A DNA stretch of 64,000 bases from JALORV01 sp035498175 (GTDB lineage: Bacteria > Pseudomonadota > Gammaproteobacteria > Burkholderiales > Burkholderiaceae_F). The notes beneath the pieces are model-generated. The model made no database searches. It was not told the origin of the DNA and worked only from the letters and a program-made list of their open reading frames with translations. Both the position numbers and the translations under genes were made by a program. The stretch is taken from positions 62,001 through 126,000 of the forward strand of contig DATKAJ010000014.1 in the NCBI GenBank assembly GCA_035498175.1, written 5' to 3'. Below, in pieces: positions 53,357-62,690 of this stretch (positions are counted from its first letter, which is position 1; each line of letters opens with the position of its first letter).

Positions 53357-55221
53357 TCGGCGGCTGCGCCGGAATCGGCCGAAGTATGCACGTAAGTGCC
53401 CGGCGCATCGGAGACCGGCTTGAACGCCCGTGATCCGAGTGCGCGCGGGGCGCGCTTATCCGGATCAGAGCGCGCAGCGAGCCACTCCGAAAGATGCGGC
53501 CACCAGGTACCCTCATGCAGCTTCGCACCCGCGGCGAACGACTCCGGCGTATCGTGCTCGCCCTCGTTCGTTGAATACGAGCTCTTCTTGCCACCCGGCG
53601 GATTGACGATCGACTGCACGTGCCCGCTGGAGCTCAGCACGAAGTGGCTGCGGCCGCCCAGCAGGCTTCGCGTCCGGTAGCAGCCTTCCCATGGCGTGAT
53701 GTGGTCGGTCGTGCCGCCGAGGATGAAGGCGTCGCACTTGACGTCGGCGAGATCGAGCGCCCGGCCGTCGATCGTCACGCCACCCGGCACCGCGAAGGCG
53801 TTCGACTCGAGCAGTCCGATGAAGTCGGAATGCAGCCGCGCCGGCAGCCGCGTCGTATCGGAGTTCCAGTAGAGCACGTCGAAAGCCGGCGGCGCCTTGC
53901 CCAGCAGGTAGTTGTTGACCCAGTAGTTCCAGATCAGCTCGTTCGGCCGCAGCCACGCGAAGACCTTCGCGAGATCCCTGCCTTCGAGCACGCCGCGCGC
54001 GCGTGACAGCGTGCGCGCCAGGTCGAGTGTCTCCAGGTTCGCGAACAGCCCCATCGAGCTGTCGGCGATGCCCTCGATGTCGAGGATCGCGACGAGCAAC
54101 GTCAGCGAACGTGCCCAGTCCATCTTCTTGGCTGCGAGCAACGCGAGCAGCGCCGCGGCGGTAATTCCGCCCGAGCACGCACCCATCACATGCAGCTGGT
54201 CGGCTCTGGCGATGCGCCGCGTCACGCCCATCGCCTGCTCGAGCGCGGCGACGTAGGTCGCCAGCCCCCAGTCGGCCTGAGCCTCGTCCGGGTTGAACCA
54301 GCTGACAACGAAGACCTGATGCCCCTGCTGCACCAGGTACTCGATCAGGCTGCGGCCGGGTGCGAGGTCCCAAACGTAGTACTTGTTGATCTGCGGCGGA
54401 ACGATGAACACGGGCGTGCCGTGCACCGCTTCGGTCTGCGGCCGGTACTGAATGAGCTCGAGCGTCGGGTCGCGATAGACCACTGCGCCAGGCGTCGCGG
54501 CGAGATTGCCGCCGACCTTGAAACCGGAGCCATCGACGGAAGCGGGCAAGAAACCATTGCGGCGCCAGTCGCTGAGGAAGGCGCGGGCGCCAGTCTTCAG
54601 GTTCCTGCCTCCGGTGTCGAGAGTGCGCTTCAGCGCCGCCGGATTGCCGAGCAGCGTGTTGGTCGGAGCAAGCGTATCGGCGACGATCCCGAGCACCATC
54701 CGCGCACGCGCCTCGTCGCGCGGCGGCAGCTCAAGCTCGCCGACCCAGCGCTGGCCCTCGGAGGTGAGTGCGAGGTAGCCCTGCAGCAGCCGGCGATATA
54801 CGACATTGTCGCGCCACGCCGGGTCTTCGAAGCGTCGGTCGCTTGCTGCAGGTTCGAGGGCGGATCGACCGCGCGCGGCCTGCACGACCGCGGCACCCAT
54901 GCGGCGCAGGGTCGCTGCAGACTTGCGTGGATTCGCGAGCGCCGCCTTTGCAAAGCGCTTCAGCGACGTATTGAGCCGCGTCGCCGTGCGCGGCAGCGTC
55001 GGGTCGATGATCAGCGCCGGCACTTTGGCACCCGCCTTCAGCGCACGGCGCTGAGGTCCTGCGCGCTTCGCGCCGGCACGCGACCGCCTGGCCGCGGCCG
55101 CGCTCGCAGAGCCCTTCGCGCTTTGGGCCCGCTTGGGACGCCTGGCCGCGGTGCTCAGGGGAACCGCCGCGCTTCGCGCTGCGGTGCGAGCTCGCTTGGG
55201 ACGGCCCGGCGCCGCGCTCAT
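53353..55221 (-). CDS. phaC: Poly(3-hydroxyalkanoate) synthase, class II-like
   Basis: A 622-residue PHA synthase. The lipase-like box GACSGG has the catalytic Cys349; the catalytic Asp and His follow in TTDHITPW and SSSGHVQSIVNPP. The segment LIWNYWVNNYLLGKAPPAFD with LYWNSDTTRLPA is the hallmark of pseudomonad class II synthases. Residues 1-66 are an unusual Arg/Lys/Ala-rich extension like that of histone-like PHA granule proteins. ATG at 55221 overlaps the MaoC gene stop. It polymerises (R)-3-hydroxyacyl-CoA, probably medium chain; actual chain length cannot be read from sequence. Confidence 0.93.
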   Translation of the reverse strand: MSAAPGRPKRARTAARSAAVPLSTAARRPKRAQSAKGSASAAAARRSRAGAKRAGPQRRALKAGAKVPALIIDPTLPRTATRLNTSLKRFAKAALANPRKSAATLRRMGAAVVQAARGRSALEPAASDRRFEDPAWRDNVVYRRLLQGYLALTSEGQRWVGELELPPRDEARARMVLGIVADTLAPTNTLLGNPAALKRTLDTGGRNLKTGARAFLSDWRRNGFLPASVDGSGFKVGGNLAATPGAVVYRDPTLELIQYRPQTEAVHGTPVFIVPPQINKYYVWDLAPGRSLIEYLVQQGHQVFVVSWFNPDEAQADWGLATYVAALEQAMGVTRRIARADQLHVMGACSGGITAAALLALLAAKKMDWARSLTLLVAILDIEGIADSSMGLFANLETLDLARTLSRARGVLEGRDLAKVFAWLRPNELIWNYWVNNYLLGKAPPAFDVLYWNSDTTRLPARLHSDFIGLLESNAFAVPGGVTIDGRALDLADVKCDAFILGGTTDHITPWEGCYRTRSLLGGRSHFVLSSSGHVQSIVNPPGGKKSSYSTNEGEHDTPESFAAGAKLHEGTWWPHLSEWLAARSDPDKRAPRALGSRAFKPVSDAPGTYVHTSADSGAAAE

Positions 55222-55688
55222 GCCAGCACCATCGCCAGCGATTCGCCGACCATAACGGTGCGATCCGGCGCGTCCGGGTTGAACGCGGTGTTCAGGCAGC
55301 GCACAAGGAAGCGGCCCGGGCCCTTGGCCTCGACGGCGGCGAGCTCGACGCGGATCGCGAGCGAGGTGCCGGCCGGCACCGGCGCCAGGAAGCGGATCTT
55401 CTCCATGCCGTAGTTGAGCACGCTGCGCGCATCGAGCGGATAGACGCCGAGCTGGTACTGCGCGACCGGAACCAGCGACAGCACCAGCAGGCCGTGCGCG
55501 ATGGTCGAACCCACCGGGCTCTCCCTGCGCGCGCGCTCGACGTCGACGTGGATCCACTGGTCGTCGCCGGTGCACTGGGCAAACTGGTCGATGCGTTGCT
55601 GGTCGATGTGGACCGCTTCGGAGACGCCGAAGACGTGGCCGACATTGCTAGGCAGCGTCGCGGCGTGATAGTTCTCTGGGGCAGCCAT
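55218..55688 (-). CDS. MaoC-like (R)-specific enoyl-CoA hydratase
   Basis: A 156-residue hot-dog fold protein with the hydratase-2 motif: QCTGDDQWIHVD (Asp and His in the expected DxxxxH spacing) and GSTIAHGLLVLSL. In PHA-producing bacteria such PhaJ-type enzymes convert trans-2-enoyl-CoA from beta-oxidation to (R)-3-hydroxyacyl-CoA, the substrate of PhaC. Four-base overlap with phaC makes that role likely here. Length is standard for the single-domain type. Confidence 0.9.
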   Translation of the reverse strand: MAAPENYHAATLPSNVGHVFGVSEAVHIDQQRIDQFAQCTGDDQWIHVDVERARRESPVGSTIAHGLLVLSLVPVAQYQLGVYPLDARSVLNYGMEKIRFLAPVPAGTSLAIRVELAAVEAKGPGRFLVRCLNTAFNPDAPDRTVMVGESLAMVLA

Positions 55689-55712
55689 GGGATCCTCGAA
55701 GGCGTTAAGGGG

Positions 55713-56024
55713 TCAGGCGGTCGGCTCGAGCTGGATCTCGACGCGGCCGTCGTGCACGCGCACCGGAAAGCTGCGGGTCTTGAGGCCCGACGACGATCCG
55801 GCCTGGCATCCAGTGCGCAGGTCGAAACGCAGCCCGTGCGCGCGGCAGGTGACGATCGCGCCCTCGAGCCTGCCCAGAACCAGCGATCCGCCGGCATGCG
55901 GGCAGCTGTCCTCGATGGCGTAATAGGCGCCGGCGATGCGGAACAGTGCGATCTCGTGGCCTTCGCGGCGCACGAGTCGGCGCGCACCGTCGGGCAGGTC
56001 GGCTTCGGCAGCGTCGATCCACAT
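55713..56024 (-). CDS. Rieske [2Fe-2S] ferredoxin-like protein
   Basis: A 103-residue Rieske protein. The two halves of the cluster motif are SCPHAGGSLVLG and CRAHGLRFDL. Length fits the small soluble ferredoxins of ring-hydroxylating dioxygenases and NirD-like proteins. It is the first gene of the minus-strand PHA operon, 24 bases before the MaoC gene. No oxygenase component is in this operon; two Fe(II)/2-oxoglutarate dioxygenases are nearby but do not need a ferredoxin. Partner unknown. Confidence 0.88.
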   Translation of the reverse strand: MWIDAAEADLPDGARRLVRREGHEIALFRIAGAYYAIEDSCPHAGGSLVLGRLEGAIVTCRAHGLRFDLRTGCQAGSSSGLKTRSFPVRVHDGRVEIQLEPTA

Positions 56025-56169
56025 CGGATGGCTCGGGGTAGGTGATTGGTCGAACCCGTCTGGGGCGGAATCATCCGCCGAGCGCCATTGTCCGGGCTTG
56101 GCCCGGCACGGGCCCCCTCACGGTCGGGGGGCGTCGGCCTCCCCCGTTGCCGCGGCCGAGGAAGGCTGC

Positions 56170-56185
56170 GATCACTCCTACAATC
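56170..56185 (+). promoter_or_regulatory. Promoter-like element upstream of the LuxR gene
   Basis: GATCACTCCTACAATC, identical to 49068-49083 upstream of the broken copy. TACAAT would be a -10 hexamer about 90 bases before the GTG start. The remainder of the 250-base gap between the Rieske and LuxR genes shows only GC-rich sequence. Conservation after the duplicates diverged suggests function. Confidence 0.55.
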
Positions 56186-56274
56186 GGAAACGGTACGGGG
56201 AGCGATGGCAGCGTGCGGCCGGCGGGCCGTACGTTCGAGGGCCTTGTCTTCCAACCAACTCGGCGACACTCCAC

Positions 56275-58983
56275 GTGACCTCCCAAATGGACCGAGCAGC
56301 GTCGACGGCAGTGTCGAGCCTGCTGCTGAAGGTCACACCGGCACGCGTCCCGCGCGACCTGCTGGTGCGTCAGCGCCTGTCGACGGAGGACCCGCAGCTG
56401 CGCGAACGCCCGGCCGTGCTGGTACAGGCGCCGGCGGGATTCGGCAAGACCTCGCTGCTGGCCCAATGGCGACGCGAGCACCTGGCACGCGGCACCGTCG
56501 TCGCATGGTTCTCGGCGCAGGAGGAGGATGACGCGCAGCGCCTGGTGCGCGGACTGGCGCTCGCGGTGCGCCTCGCCTGCGGCAAGCCCGGCTTCGGCAG
56601 CACGCTGCTGGAGGGCGCCGTGCCTCCGGGACTCGAGGGCATCACCGCGTGGCTCGCCGAGGTCGCCCAGAGCGCGCTCGACATCGTGATGATCATCGAC
56701 GAGGCCGAGCGGCTGCCGGCGGAATCGCGCGAGGCCCTGACCTACCTGATCCACAACGCGCCGTCGAACCTGCGAGTGATCGTCGCGGCGCGGCCCGAAT
56801 GCGACCTCGGCGTGGCCGAACTCGTTCAATACGGTCATTGCGCCACTTTCGGCGCGGCGACGTTGCGCTTCAGCCTCGACGAAACGATCGCGCTGGCACG
56901 CAGCCGGCTCGGCAGCCGGGTCGATGCGGACACCGGCGCGCGCTTGCACGAGCTGACCGAGGGCTGGCCGCTCGGACTGCAGCTGGCGCTGTCCGCGATC
57001 AGCCGCAGCGCCGAGGCGAAGGCCGCGATCAACGCGATGGCCGCGCGCAGCGGCGAACTGCATGAACGCTTCGTCGGAGCGCTGCTCGCGAACCTCGATG
57101 CTGACGACGCCGAATTCCTGACGCGCATCTCGATCGTCGACGACCTTCACGCGGACCTGTGCCGCGAGATGACCGCGATGCCCGACGCGCGCGAGCGGCT
57201 GGGACGCCTCGCTCGCGACACGCCGCTGCTCGTGGTGGGAGAAGGCGGCGACTGGATGCGGCTGCACGCCGTCGCCCGCGAAGCACTGCGCGAAAGATTT
57301 GCACGCCTGCCGGCGGCAACGCGGTCGGGGCTGCAGGGCCGCGCCTCGCAGTGGCTGGCTGAACACGGCCTGCTCGAGGAAGCCGCGCGCCACGCGCTCG
57401 CGTCGGGCCGGCGCCAGACGGCCTACGACTACGTCGAGCGCTGCCTGTACGAGAATTTCATGCGGCGCGGCCACGTCGACGCGGTGCTGGACTGGCTCGC
57501 GCGCCTGCCCACGGACGAACTCGACCGTCGGCCCCGGTCGCTGCTGGCCGCAGCCTGGGCGCTCGGGGTCGGCGGCCGTCACGGGGAGGCAGACGCGATG
57601 GTCGAGCGCATCGTGGCGCAGGCCCGCGGCGATCCCGCGATCGAATGCGAGTGTGCCCTGATCCGCAGCGGCGCCGCGGGATTTGCCGACGACCCGGACC
57701 GCTTTGCCGCGCTGCACGATCCGTGGGAGAAATCGCCGCCGCTGACCGACCCGCTGCTGCTGTACATCCACGCCAACCGCCGTGCCTTCCGGGCCCTCTT
57801 CGAAGGCGACCCGTCCCAGGCACGCCACGCCCAGCAGCAGGCGCCGCGCGGCGACCTCGGCAGCGCCTTCCGCTTGGTCTCGCGCTGGGGCGAGTTCGTC
57901 ATTGGCCTGTCCTACCTCTGGGAGGGTCAGGTGCGCCTGGCCGAGAACGTGCTGAGACCTGCGCTGGCCGGCGCCGAAACCGATCTCGGACGGCGCAACC
58001 CCCTCGTCTGCATGCTGGCAGCGCTGCTGGCGGCGGCCGTATGGGAGCGCGACCGACCACAGGAGGCAGCCGCGCTGCTCGCCAACCGCCTCGACGTTCT
58101 GGAGCGCACCGGCCTGCCTGACGCGGTGATGCTGGGGTACCGGACCGCAGCGCGCATCGCTTCGGCCGAGGGCGCCGAACACCGTGGATTCGAACTGCTC
58201 GACGCGATGCATGCGATCGGCTCCAGCCGGCGCCTGCCGCGCCTGTGCGTCGCGAGCCTGTCCGACCAGGTGCGCATGCATGCGCGCCGCTTTCGGCCGG
58301 AGACGAGTCGGGCCCTGTGCGCGCGCATCGATGCGCTGCTGTCTGGTGACGAGGCGCCCAAGGGCCGGCTGTGGCGGAAGAGCGTCGAGTGGATGCAGCA
58401 CCTGGCTCACGCCAATGCGGCCATCGCAGCGCAGGAGTGGCGCAATGCGCTCGGAGCACTCGACCGCACCGCCGCGCTCGCGCAGTCGATGCAGTACGGC
58501 CGTGTGCGCATCGAGGTCATGGCGCTGAGAGCATTCGCGCTCGACCGGATCGGCGAGAAGTCGCTGCCGCTGCTGAAGGAGGCGATGGACCTCGCGCGGA
58601 CCTTCGGACTCGACCGGCTCTTCCGTGATGCACATCCCGCGCTTGGGGACTGGGTCCAGCAGGTTCTCGATGATCGCTCCGGCAGCGCAGACGATCGCGC
58701 CGGCGCCGTGCGTGCCGCGCCGCTGGCCGCCCCGATGCAGGCGCCACGCCGCGCCGGAGCTCCGCGCGCGATCCCTAGCCTGGCGCTGACGCCGAAGGAG
58801 CGCGAAGTGCTCGAACTGCTGGCGCGCAATCTCTCGAACAAGGAGATTGCGCGCGCAATGCAGATCGGCGAGGAGACGATCAAATGGCACCTGAAGAACC
58901 TCTTCAACAAGCTCGACGCGGGCACGCGCAAGCAGGCCGTCCGTCGCGCGGAACTGCTCGGCCTGCTCGAAACCGCGCGCTGA
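56275..58983 (+). CDS. Large ATP-dependent LuxR (LAL/MalT-type) transcriptional regulator
   Basis: A 902-residue regulator. Start is the GTG at 56275, supported by a GTG at the matching place in the remnant at 49119; an ATG at 56287 is possible. The P-loop is QAPAGFGKTS (51-60) with Walker B VMIIDEAERL, then an AAA/STAND-like lid, a helical (TPR-like) region of about 450 residues, and a C-terminal LuxR helix-turn-helix (838-902; LTPKEREVLELLARNLSNKE). MalT-type proteins sense a metabolite and activate adjacent genes. It probably controls the downstream dioxygenase/BKACE operon, 160 bases away. Confidence 0.92.
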   Translation: MTSQMDRAASTAVSSLLLKVTPARVPRDLLVRQRLSTEDPQLRERPAVLVQAPAGFGKTSLLAQWRREHLARGTVVAWFSAQEEDDAQRLVRGLALAVRLACGKPGFGSTLLEGAVPPGLEGITAWLAEVAQSALDIVMIIDEAERLPAESREALTYLIHNAPSNLRVIVAARPECDLGVAELVQYGHCATFGAATLRFSLDETIALARSRLGSRVDADTGARLHELTEGWPLGLQLALSAISRSAEAKAAINAMAARSGELHERFVGALLANLDADDAEFLTRISIVDDLHADLCREMTAMPDARERLGRLARDTPLLVVGEGGDWMRLHAVAREALRERFARLPAATRSGLQGRASQWLAEHGLLEEAARHALASGRRQTAYDYVERCLYENFMRRGHVDAVLDWLARLPTDELDRRPRSLLAAAWALGVGGRHGEADAMVERIVAQARGDPAIECECALIRSGAAGFADDPDRFAALHDPWEKSPPLTDPLLLYIHANRRAFRALFEGDPSQARHAQQQAPRGDLGSAFRLVSRWGEFVIGLSYLWEGQVRLAENVLRPALAGAETDLGRRNPLVCMLAALLAAAVWERDRPQEAAALLANRLDVLERTGLPDAVMLGYRTAARIASAEGAEHRGFELLDAMHAIGSSRRLPRLCVASLSDQVRMHARRFRPETSRALCARIDALLSGDEAPKGRLWRKSVEWMQHLAHANAAIAAQEWRNALGALDRTAALAQSMQYGRVRIEVMALRAFALDRIGEKSLPLLKEAMDLARTFGLDRLFRDAHPALGDWVQQVLDDRSGSADDRAGAVRAAPLAAPMQAPRRAGAPRAIPSLALTPKEREVLELLARNLSNKEIARAMQIGEETIKWHLKNLFNKLDAGTRKQAVRRAELLGLLETAR

Positions 58984-59142
58984 TTTGGGGGGCCCCGCTT
59001 CGCCCCCTCGGCGAGGGGGGGAGTCCGGCCTGCCCCGACGCCTAATCTGCGCAGCATTCGAGATCGCTGAGCCGGCAGGGGCTGGACGCCAACGGATCGA
59101 ACCGGGCCGCACGAGAGCCCGGACATCACGGGAGACAGATCG

Positions 59143-60057
59143 ATGTCACAGTTGGATACCGCAGCACCGGAAGCGCCTGCCGTCGTCAGCGCAAAGTCGC
59201 TGAAGGGCATCAAGGTCGACCCGCTGACCTGCGCGATCGGCGCCGAGCTCAGCAACGTCAATCTCGGCGTCGCGTCGCGCGATACCGGACTCGTCGCGGA
59301 AATTCGCGCGCTGCTGCTGAAGCACCGGGTGCTGTTCTTCCGCGATCAGGACATCACGCGTGCCGAGCACGTTGCCTTTGCCCGCCACTTCGGCGACCTC
59401 GAGGATCACCCGGTCGCCGGCAGCGATCCCGAAAATCCCGGCCTTGTCCGCATCTACAAGAATCCAGATTCGCCGAACGACCGTTACGAAAACTCCTGGC
59501 ACACTGACGCCACGTGGCGCGAGAACCCACCGTTCGGCTGCGTGCTCCGTTGCGTCGAGTGCCCGCCAGTCGGCGGCGACACGATGTGGGCCAACATGGT
59601 GCTGGCCTACGAGAAGCTGCCCGAGGACATCAAGGCGAAGATCGCCAACCTGCGCGCGCGCCACTCGATCGAAGCGAGCTTCGGCGCCGCGATGCCGGCC
59701 GAAAAGCGCCTGGCGCTGAAGGCCCAGTTTCCCGACGCCGAGCACCCGGTGGTGCGCACTCATCCGGAGACCGGCGAGAAGATTCTCTTCGTCAACGCCT
59801 TCACGACGCACTTCACCAACTTCCACACGCCGGAACACGTCCGCTACGGCCAGGATTACTCGCATGGCGGCAGTGACCTGCTGCGCTACCTGATCAGCCA
59901 GGCGTTCATTCCCGAATACCAGGTGCGCTGGCGCTGGAAGCCCAACAGCATGGCGATGTGGGACAACCGCTCCACGCAGCACTACGCGGTGATGGACTAT
60001 CCGCCGTGCCACCGCAAGATGGAACGCGCCGGGATCATCGGCGACAAGCCGTTCTGA
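59143..60057 (+). CDS. TauD/TfdA family Fe(II)/2-oxoglutarate dioxygenase (copy 1)
   Basis: A 304-residue dioxygenase. The metal triad is His120 and Asp122 (WHTDATWRE) with distal His280 (STQHYAVMDY), and AFIPEYQVRW and HRKMERAGI include the expected Arg region binding 2-oxoglutarate. TauD-family enzymes hydroxylate sulfonates, phenoxyacids, or similar substrates, often releasing a leaving group. The substrate is unknown. It begins 160 bases after the regulator gene and leads an operon with BKACE copy 2. A second copy lies at 61783. Confidence 0.9.
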   Translation: MSQLDTAAPEAPAVVSAKSLKGIKVDPLTCAIGAELSNVNLGVASRDTGLVAEIRALLLKHRVLFFRDQDITRAEHVAFARHFGDLEDHPVAGSDPENPGLVRIYKNPDSPNDRYENSWHTDATWRENPPFGCVLRCVECPPVGGDTMWANMVLAYEKLPEDIKAKIANLRARHSIEASFGAAMPAEKRLALKAQFPDAEHPVVRTHPETGEKILFVNAFTTHFTNFHTPEHVRYGQDYSHGGSDLLRYLISQAFIPEYQVRWRWKPNSMAMWDNRSTQHYAVMDYPPCHRKMERAGIIGDKPF

Positions 60058-60111
60058 TCAGCCCCGACTGAATTTTCCGAACCCGCATTCCGACTAAGAC
60101 AGGAAACAGAC

Positions 60112-61170
60112 ATGAACTTCCTCGACGGCCACCTCTTCCCCGAAAACCAGGACCCGCTGGTCATCACCGCCGCGCCTTACGGCCCTGAATGGATTCCTTC
60201 CGACTTCCCCGAGGACATCCCGGTGAAAATGGAAGACCAGATCCGCAAGGCGGTCGACTGCTATGAGGCCGGCGCGCGGGTTCTGCATGTGCACGTGCGC
60301 GAGCTCGACGGCAAGGGCAGCAAGCACCTGTCGAAGTTCAACGAACTGCTGGCCGGCATCCGCAAGGCCTGCCCCGAGATGATCCTGCAGGTCGGCGGAT
60401 CGATATCGTTCGCGCCGGTCGGCGAACATGCCGTCGCCAAGTGGCTGTCGGACGACACGCGTCACATGCTGGCCGAGCTCGACCCGAAGCCGGAGCAGGT
60501 GACGGTGACCGTCAACACGACGCAGATGAACGTCGTCGAGCACATGGAACTCGATGACGTCGCCGGCACGTCGCTCGGCACGCCCGAAGGCTTCCGCGCC
60601 TACAGCGAGATGGTCGTTCCGTCGACACCGAGCTTCGTCGAGGAGCACATCAAGCGTCTTTCGGCCGCCGGCATCCAGAGCGCCTTCCAGTTCTACAACC
60701 TGAACAGCTTCGAGACGGTCGAGCGGCTGATCCGCCGCGGCGTCTACAAAGGCCCGCTCGTACTCAACTGGGTCGCGATCTCTGGCGGCATGGATGCGCC
60801 GAATATCTACAACCTCGCGAATTTCGTGCGGGCGCTGCCCGACGGCGCCATGGTCACGGTCGAATCGAGCATGCGCAACGTCCTGCCGATCAACATGATC
60901 GGGATGGCGATGGGCCTGCACGTGCGCTGCGGCATCGAGGACAACCTCTGGAACCAGTCGCGCACCCAGAAGATGTCGACGGTCGAGCAGATCAGGCAAC
61001 TCGTTCGGATCGCCAAGGAATTCGGCCGTCCGATCGCCACGCACCAGCAGGCGCGCGACATACTCAAGATCGGCACGTTCTACGACACCGTCGAGGAGAC
61101 GCTGACAGCCAACGGCTTCGCGCCCAACGCCAAGGGGCGTCAGCAGGGCTATCTGCGCAAGGCCGCTTGA
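60112..61170 (+). CDS. BKACE family beta-keto acid cleavage enzyme (copy 2)
   Basis: A 352-residue Kce/BKACE protein homologous end to end with copy 1: both start M-(N/Q)-FLD and share PENQ, APYGPE, LHVHVRE (His59 and His61 here) and RNVLP. It should convert a beta-keto acid plus acetyl-CoA into acetoacetate and a shorter or modified acyl-CoA, using Zn2+. Its position between two dioxygenases suggests that hydroxylation makes or uncovers its keto substrate. Starts 54 bases after the first dioxygenase gene; a hydrolase gene follows within three bases. Confidence 0.9.
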   Translation: MNFLDGHLFPENQDPLVITAAPYGPEWIPSDFPEDIPVKMEDQIRKAVDCYEAGARVLHVHVRELDGKGSKHLSKFNELLAGIRKACPEMILQVGGSISFAPVGEHAVAKWLSDDTRHMLAELDPKPEQVTVTVNTTQMNVVEHMELDDVAGTSLGTPEGFRAYSEMVVPSTPSFVEEHIKRLSAAGIQSAFQFYNLNSFETVERLIRRGVYKGPLVLNWVAISGGMDAPNIYNLANFVRALPDGAMVTVESSMRNVLPINMIGMAMGLHVRCGIEDNLWNQSRTQKMSTVEQIRQLVRIAKEFGRPIATHQQARDILKIGTFYDTVEETLTANGFAPNAKGRQQGYLRKAA

Positions 61171-61172
61171 CG

Positions 61173-61763
61173 ATGCCGGCTCCGACTGTCCTCATCGTCC
61201 CGGGGTTGCGCGATCACGTCGAGGCGCACTGGCAGACGCTGCTCGCGGGGAAGTTGCCGCGAGTGCGCACGGTGCCGCCGATGGGTCGCGACAACTTGGA
61301 CCGCGCGGCGCGCGTCGAGGCCATCGACCGCGAGCTCATGTCGATCGGCGGGCCAGTGGTGATCGTCGCCCACAGCGGCGGCGTGATCATGCTGGCCCAC
61401 TGGGCCGCGTGGCCCAACCGCACCCGCCGCGTGATCCGCGGCGCGCTGCTGGCGACGCCACCGGACTTCGAAGCCCCGATGCCGGAGGGTTATCCGACCA
61501 TCGACGCACTGCGTGCCGGCGGCTGGCTGCCGGTGCCGCGCAAGAGGCTGCCGTTCCCCAGCATCGTCGCGGCAAGCCGCAACGATCCACTCGGCCGTTT
61601 CGAGCGTGTCGCCGAACTTGCGGACGACTGGGGCAGCCGCTTGGTCGACCTTGGCGAAGTGGGTCACCTGAACCCTGCCTCCGGCTACGGCGAGTGGCCG
61701 CTTGCCCCGGTCTTCATCGCCGAACTGGCGGATACTGCAAAGACCGACGCGCGCGCCGCCTGA
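61173..61763 (+). CDS. RBBP9/YdeN-type alpha/beta hydrolase
   Basis: A 196-residue small serine hydrolase. Nucleophile is Ser68 (IVAHSGGVIM); VLIVPGLRDHVEAHWQTLL at the N-terminus and the C-terminal SRNDPLGRFERV and GEVGHLNPASGYGEW give the Asp and His of the triad and are typical of the RBBP9/YdeN family. Likely an esterase or amidase; the substrate may be a pathway intermediate. Two bases separate it from BKACE copy 2. Confidence 0.88.
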   Translation: MPAPTVLIVPGLRDHVEAHWQTLLAGKLPRVRTVPPMGRDNLDRAARVEAIDRELMSIGGPVVIVAHSGGVIMLAHWAAWPNRTRRVIRGALLATPPDFEAPMPEGYPTIDALRAGGWLPVPRKRLPFPSIVAASRNDPLGRFERVAELADDWGSRLVDLGEVGHLNPASGYGEWPLAPVFIAELADTAKTDARAA

Positions 61764-61782
61764 TCCGGCCCGCACATCCGTG

Positions 61783-62679
61783 ATGACTGCGACGACCCTC
61801 TCCGGCGGCAATGGTGGCGTGAAAACCTCGATCGAGGTCGAGCCACTCACCTGCGCGATCGGTGCCGAGCTGCATGACGTGAACCTCGGTGATGCGGCGC
61901 GCGACGAAGCGTTGTTCGCCGAAATCAGATCGCTGCTGCTGAAGCACAAGGTGCTGTTCCTGGAGAACCAAGACATCACTCGGGCCGAGCACGCCGCGTT
62001 TGCGCGGCGCTTCGGACCCCTCGAGGATCATCCGGTAGTCGGCAGCGACCCCGATCATCCGGGCCTGGTCCTCATCCACAAGGGACCGGACACGCGCGCC
62101 GAGCAGTACGAGAACGCATATCACTGCGACGCGACCTGGCGTGAATGCCCGCAGTTCGGGGCCGTGCTTCGCTGCACCGAAGCGCCAGCGGTTGGCGGCG
62201 ACATGATCTGGTGCAACATGGAGCTCGCCTACGAGCGCCTGTCCGAGCAGACCAAGAAACAGATCGCGGGACTGCGCGCGCGCCATTCGATCGAAGCGAC
62301 CTTCGGCGCCGTGATGCCGATCGAGAAGCGGCTCGCACTGAAGGCGCAGTTCCCTGATGCCGAGCACCCGGTCGTACGCACGCATCCTGAAACCGGTGCA
62401 AAGTGCCTGTACGTCAACAGCTTCACGACGCACTTCACCAACTTCCACACGCCGGAGAACGTCCGCGTCGGCCTGGACTACGCGCCGGGCGCCGCGAATC
62501 TGCTGCAGTACCTGATCAGCCAGGCGTTCATTCCGGAATATCAGGTGCGCCGGCGCCTGCGCAAGAACACCGTCGCAATCTGGGACAACCGGTGCACGCA
62601 GCACTACGCAGTCCAGGACTTCTGGCCGGCCGTGCGCAACCTCGAGCGCGCCGGAGTGATCGGCGACCGCCCGGTCTAG
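61783..62679 (+). CDS. TauD/TfdA family Fe(II)/2-oxoglutarate dioxygenase (copy 2)
   Basis: A 298-residue paralog of copy 1. I chose the ATG at 61783; a GTG one codon upstream is possible. His114 and Asp116 (YHCDATWRE) with distal His274 (CTQHYAVQDF) complete the iron triad. Shared blocks with copy 1 include LTCAIGAEL, LKAQFPDAEHPVVRTHPETG and FTTHFTNFHTPE, so the pair arose by duplication but differ around the active site (HTD versus HCD, RIYKNPDS versus LIHKGPDT). They may act on related or successive substrates. Confidence 0.9.
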   Translation: MTATTLSGGNGGVKTSIEVEPLTCAIGAELHDVNLGDAARDEALFAEIRSLLLKHKVLFLENQDITRAEHAAFARRFGPLEDHPVVGSDPDHPGLVLIHKGPDTRAEQYENAYHCDATWRECPQFGAVLRCTEAPAVGGDMIWCNMELAYERLSEQTKKQIAGLRARHSIEATFGAVMPIEKRLALKAQFPDAEHPVVRTHPETGAKCLYVNSFTTHFTNFHTPENVRVGLDYAPGAANLLQYLISQAFIPEYQVRRRLRKNTVAIWDNRCTQHYAVQDFWPAVRNLERAGVIGDRPV

Positions 62680-62690
62680 CGGAGCAGGAA

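Noticed and set aside
56071..59112. A 1013-codon open frame on the minus strand opposite the LuxR regulator
   Set aside because: It covers the regulator exactly and has a shadow-like composition; the plus strand has clear P-loop and helix-turn-helix motifs.
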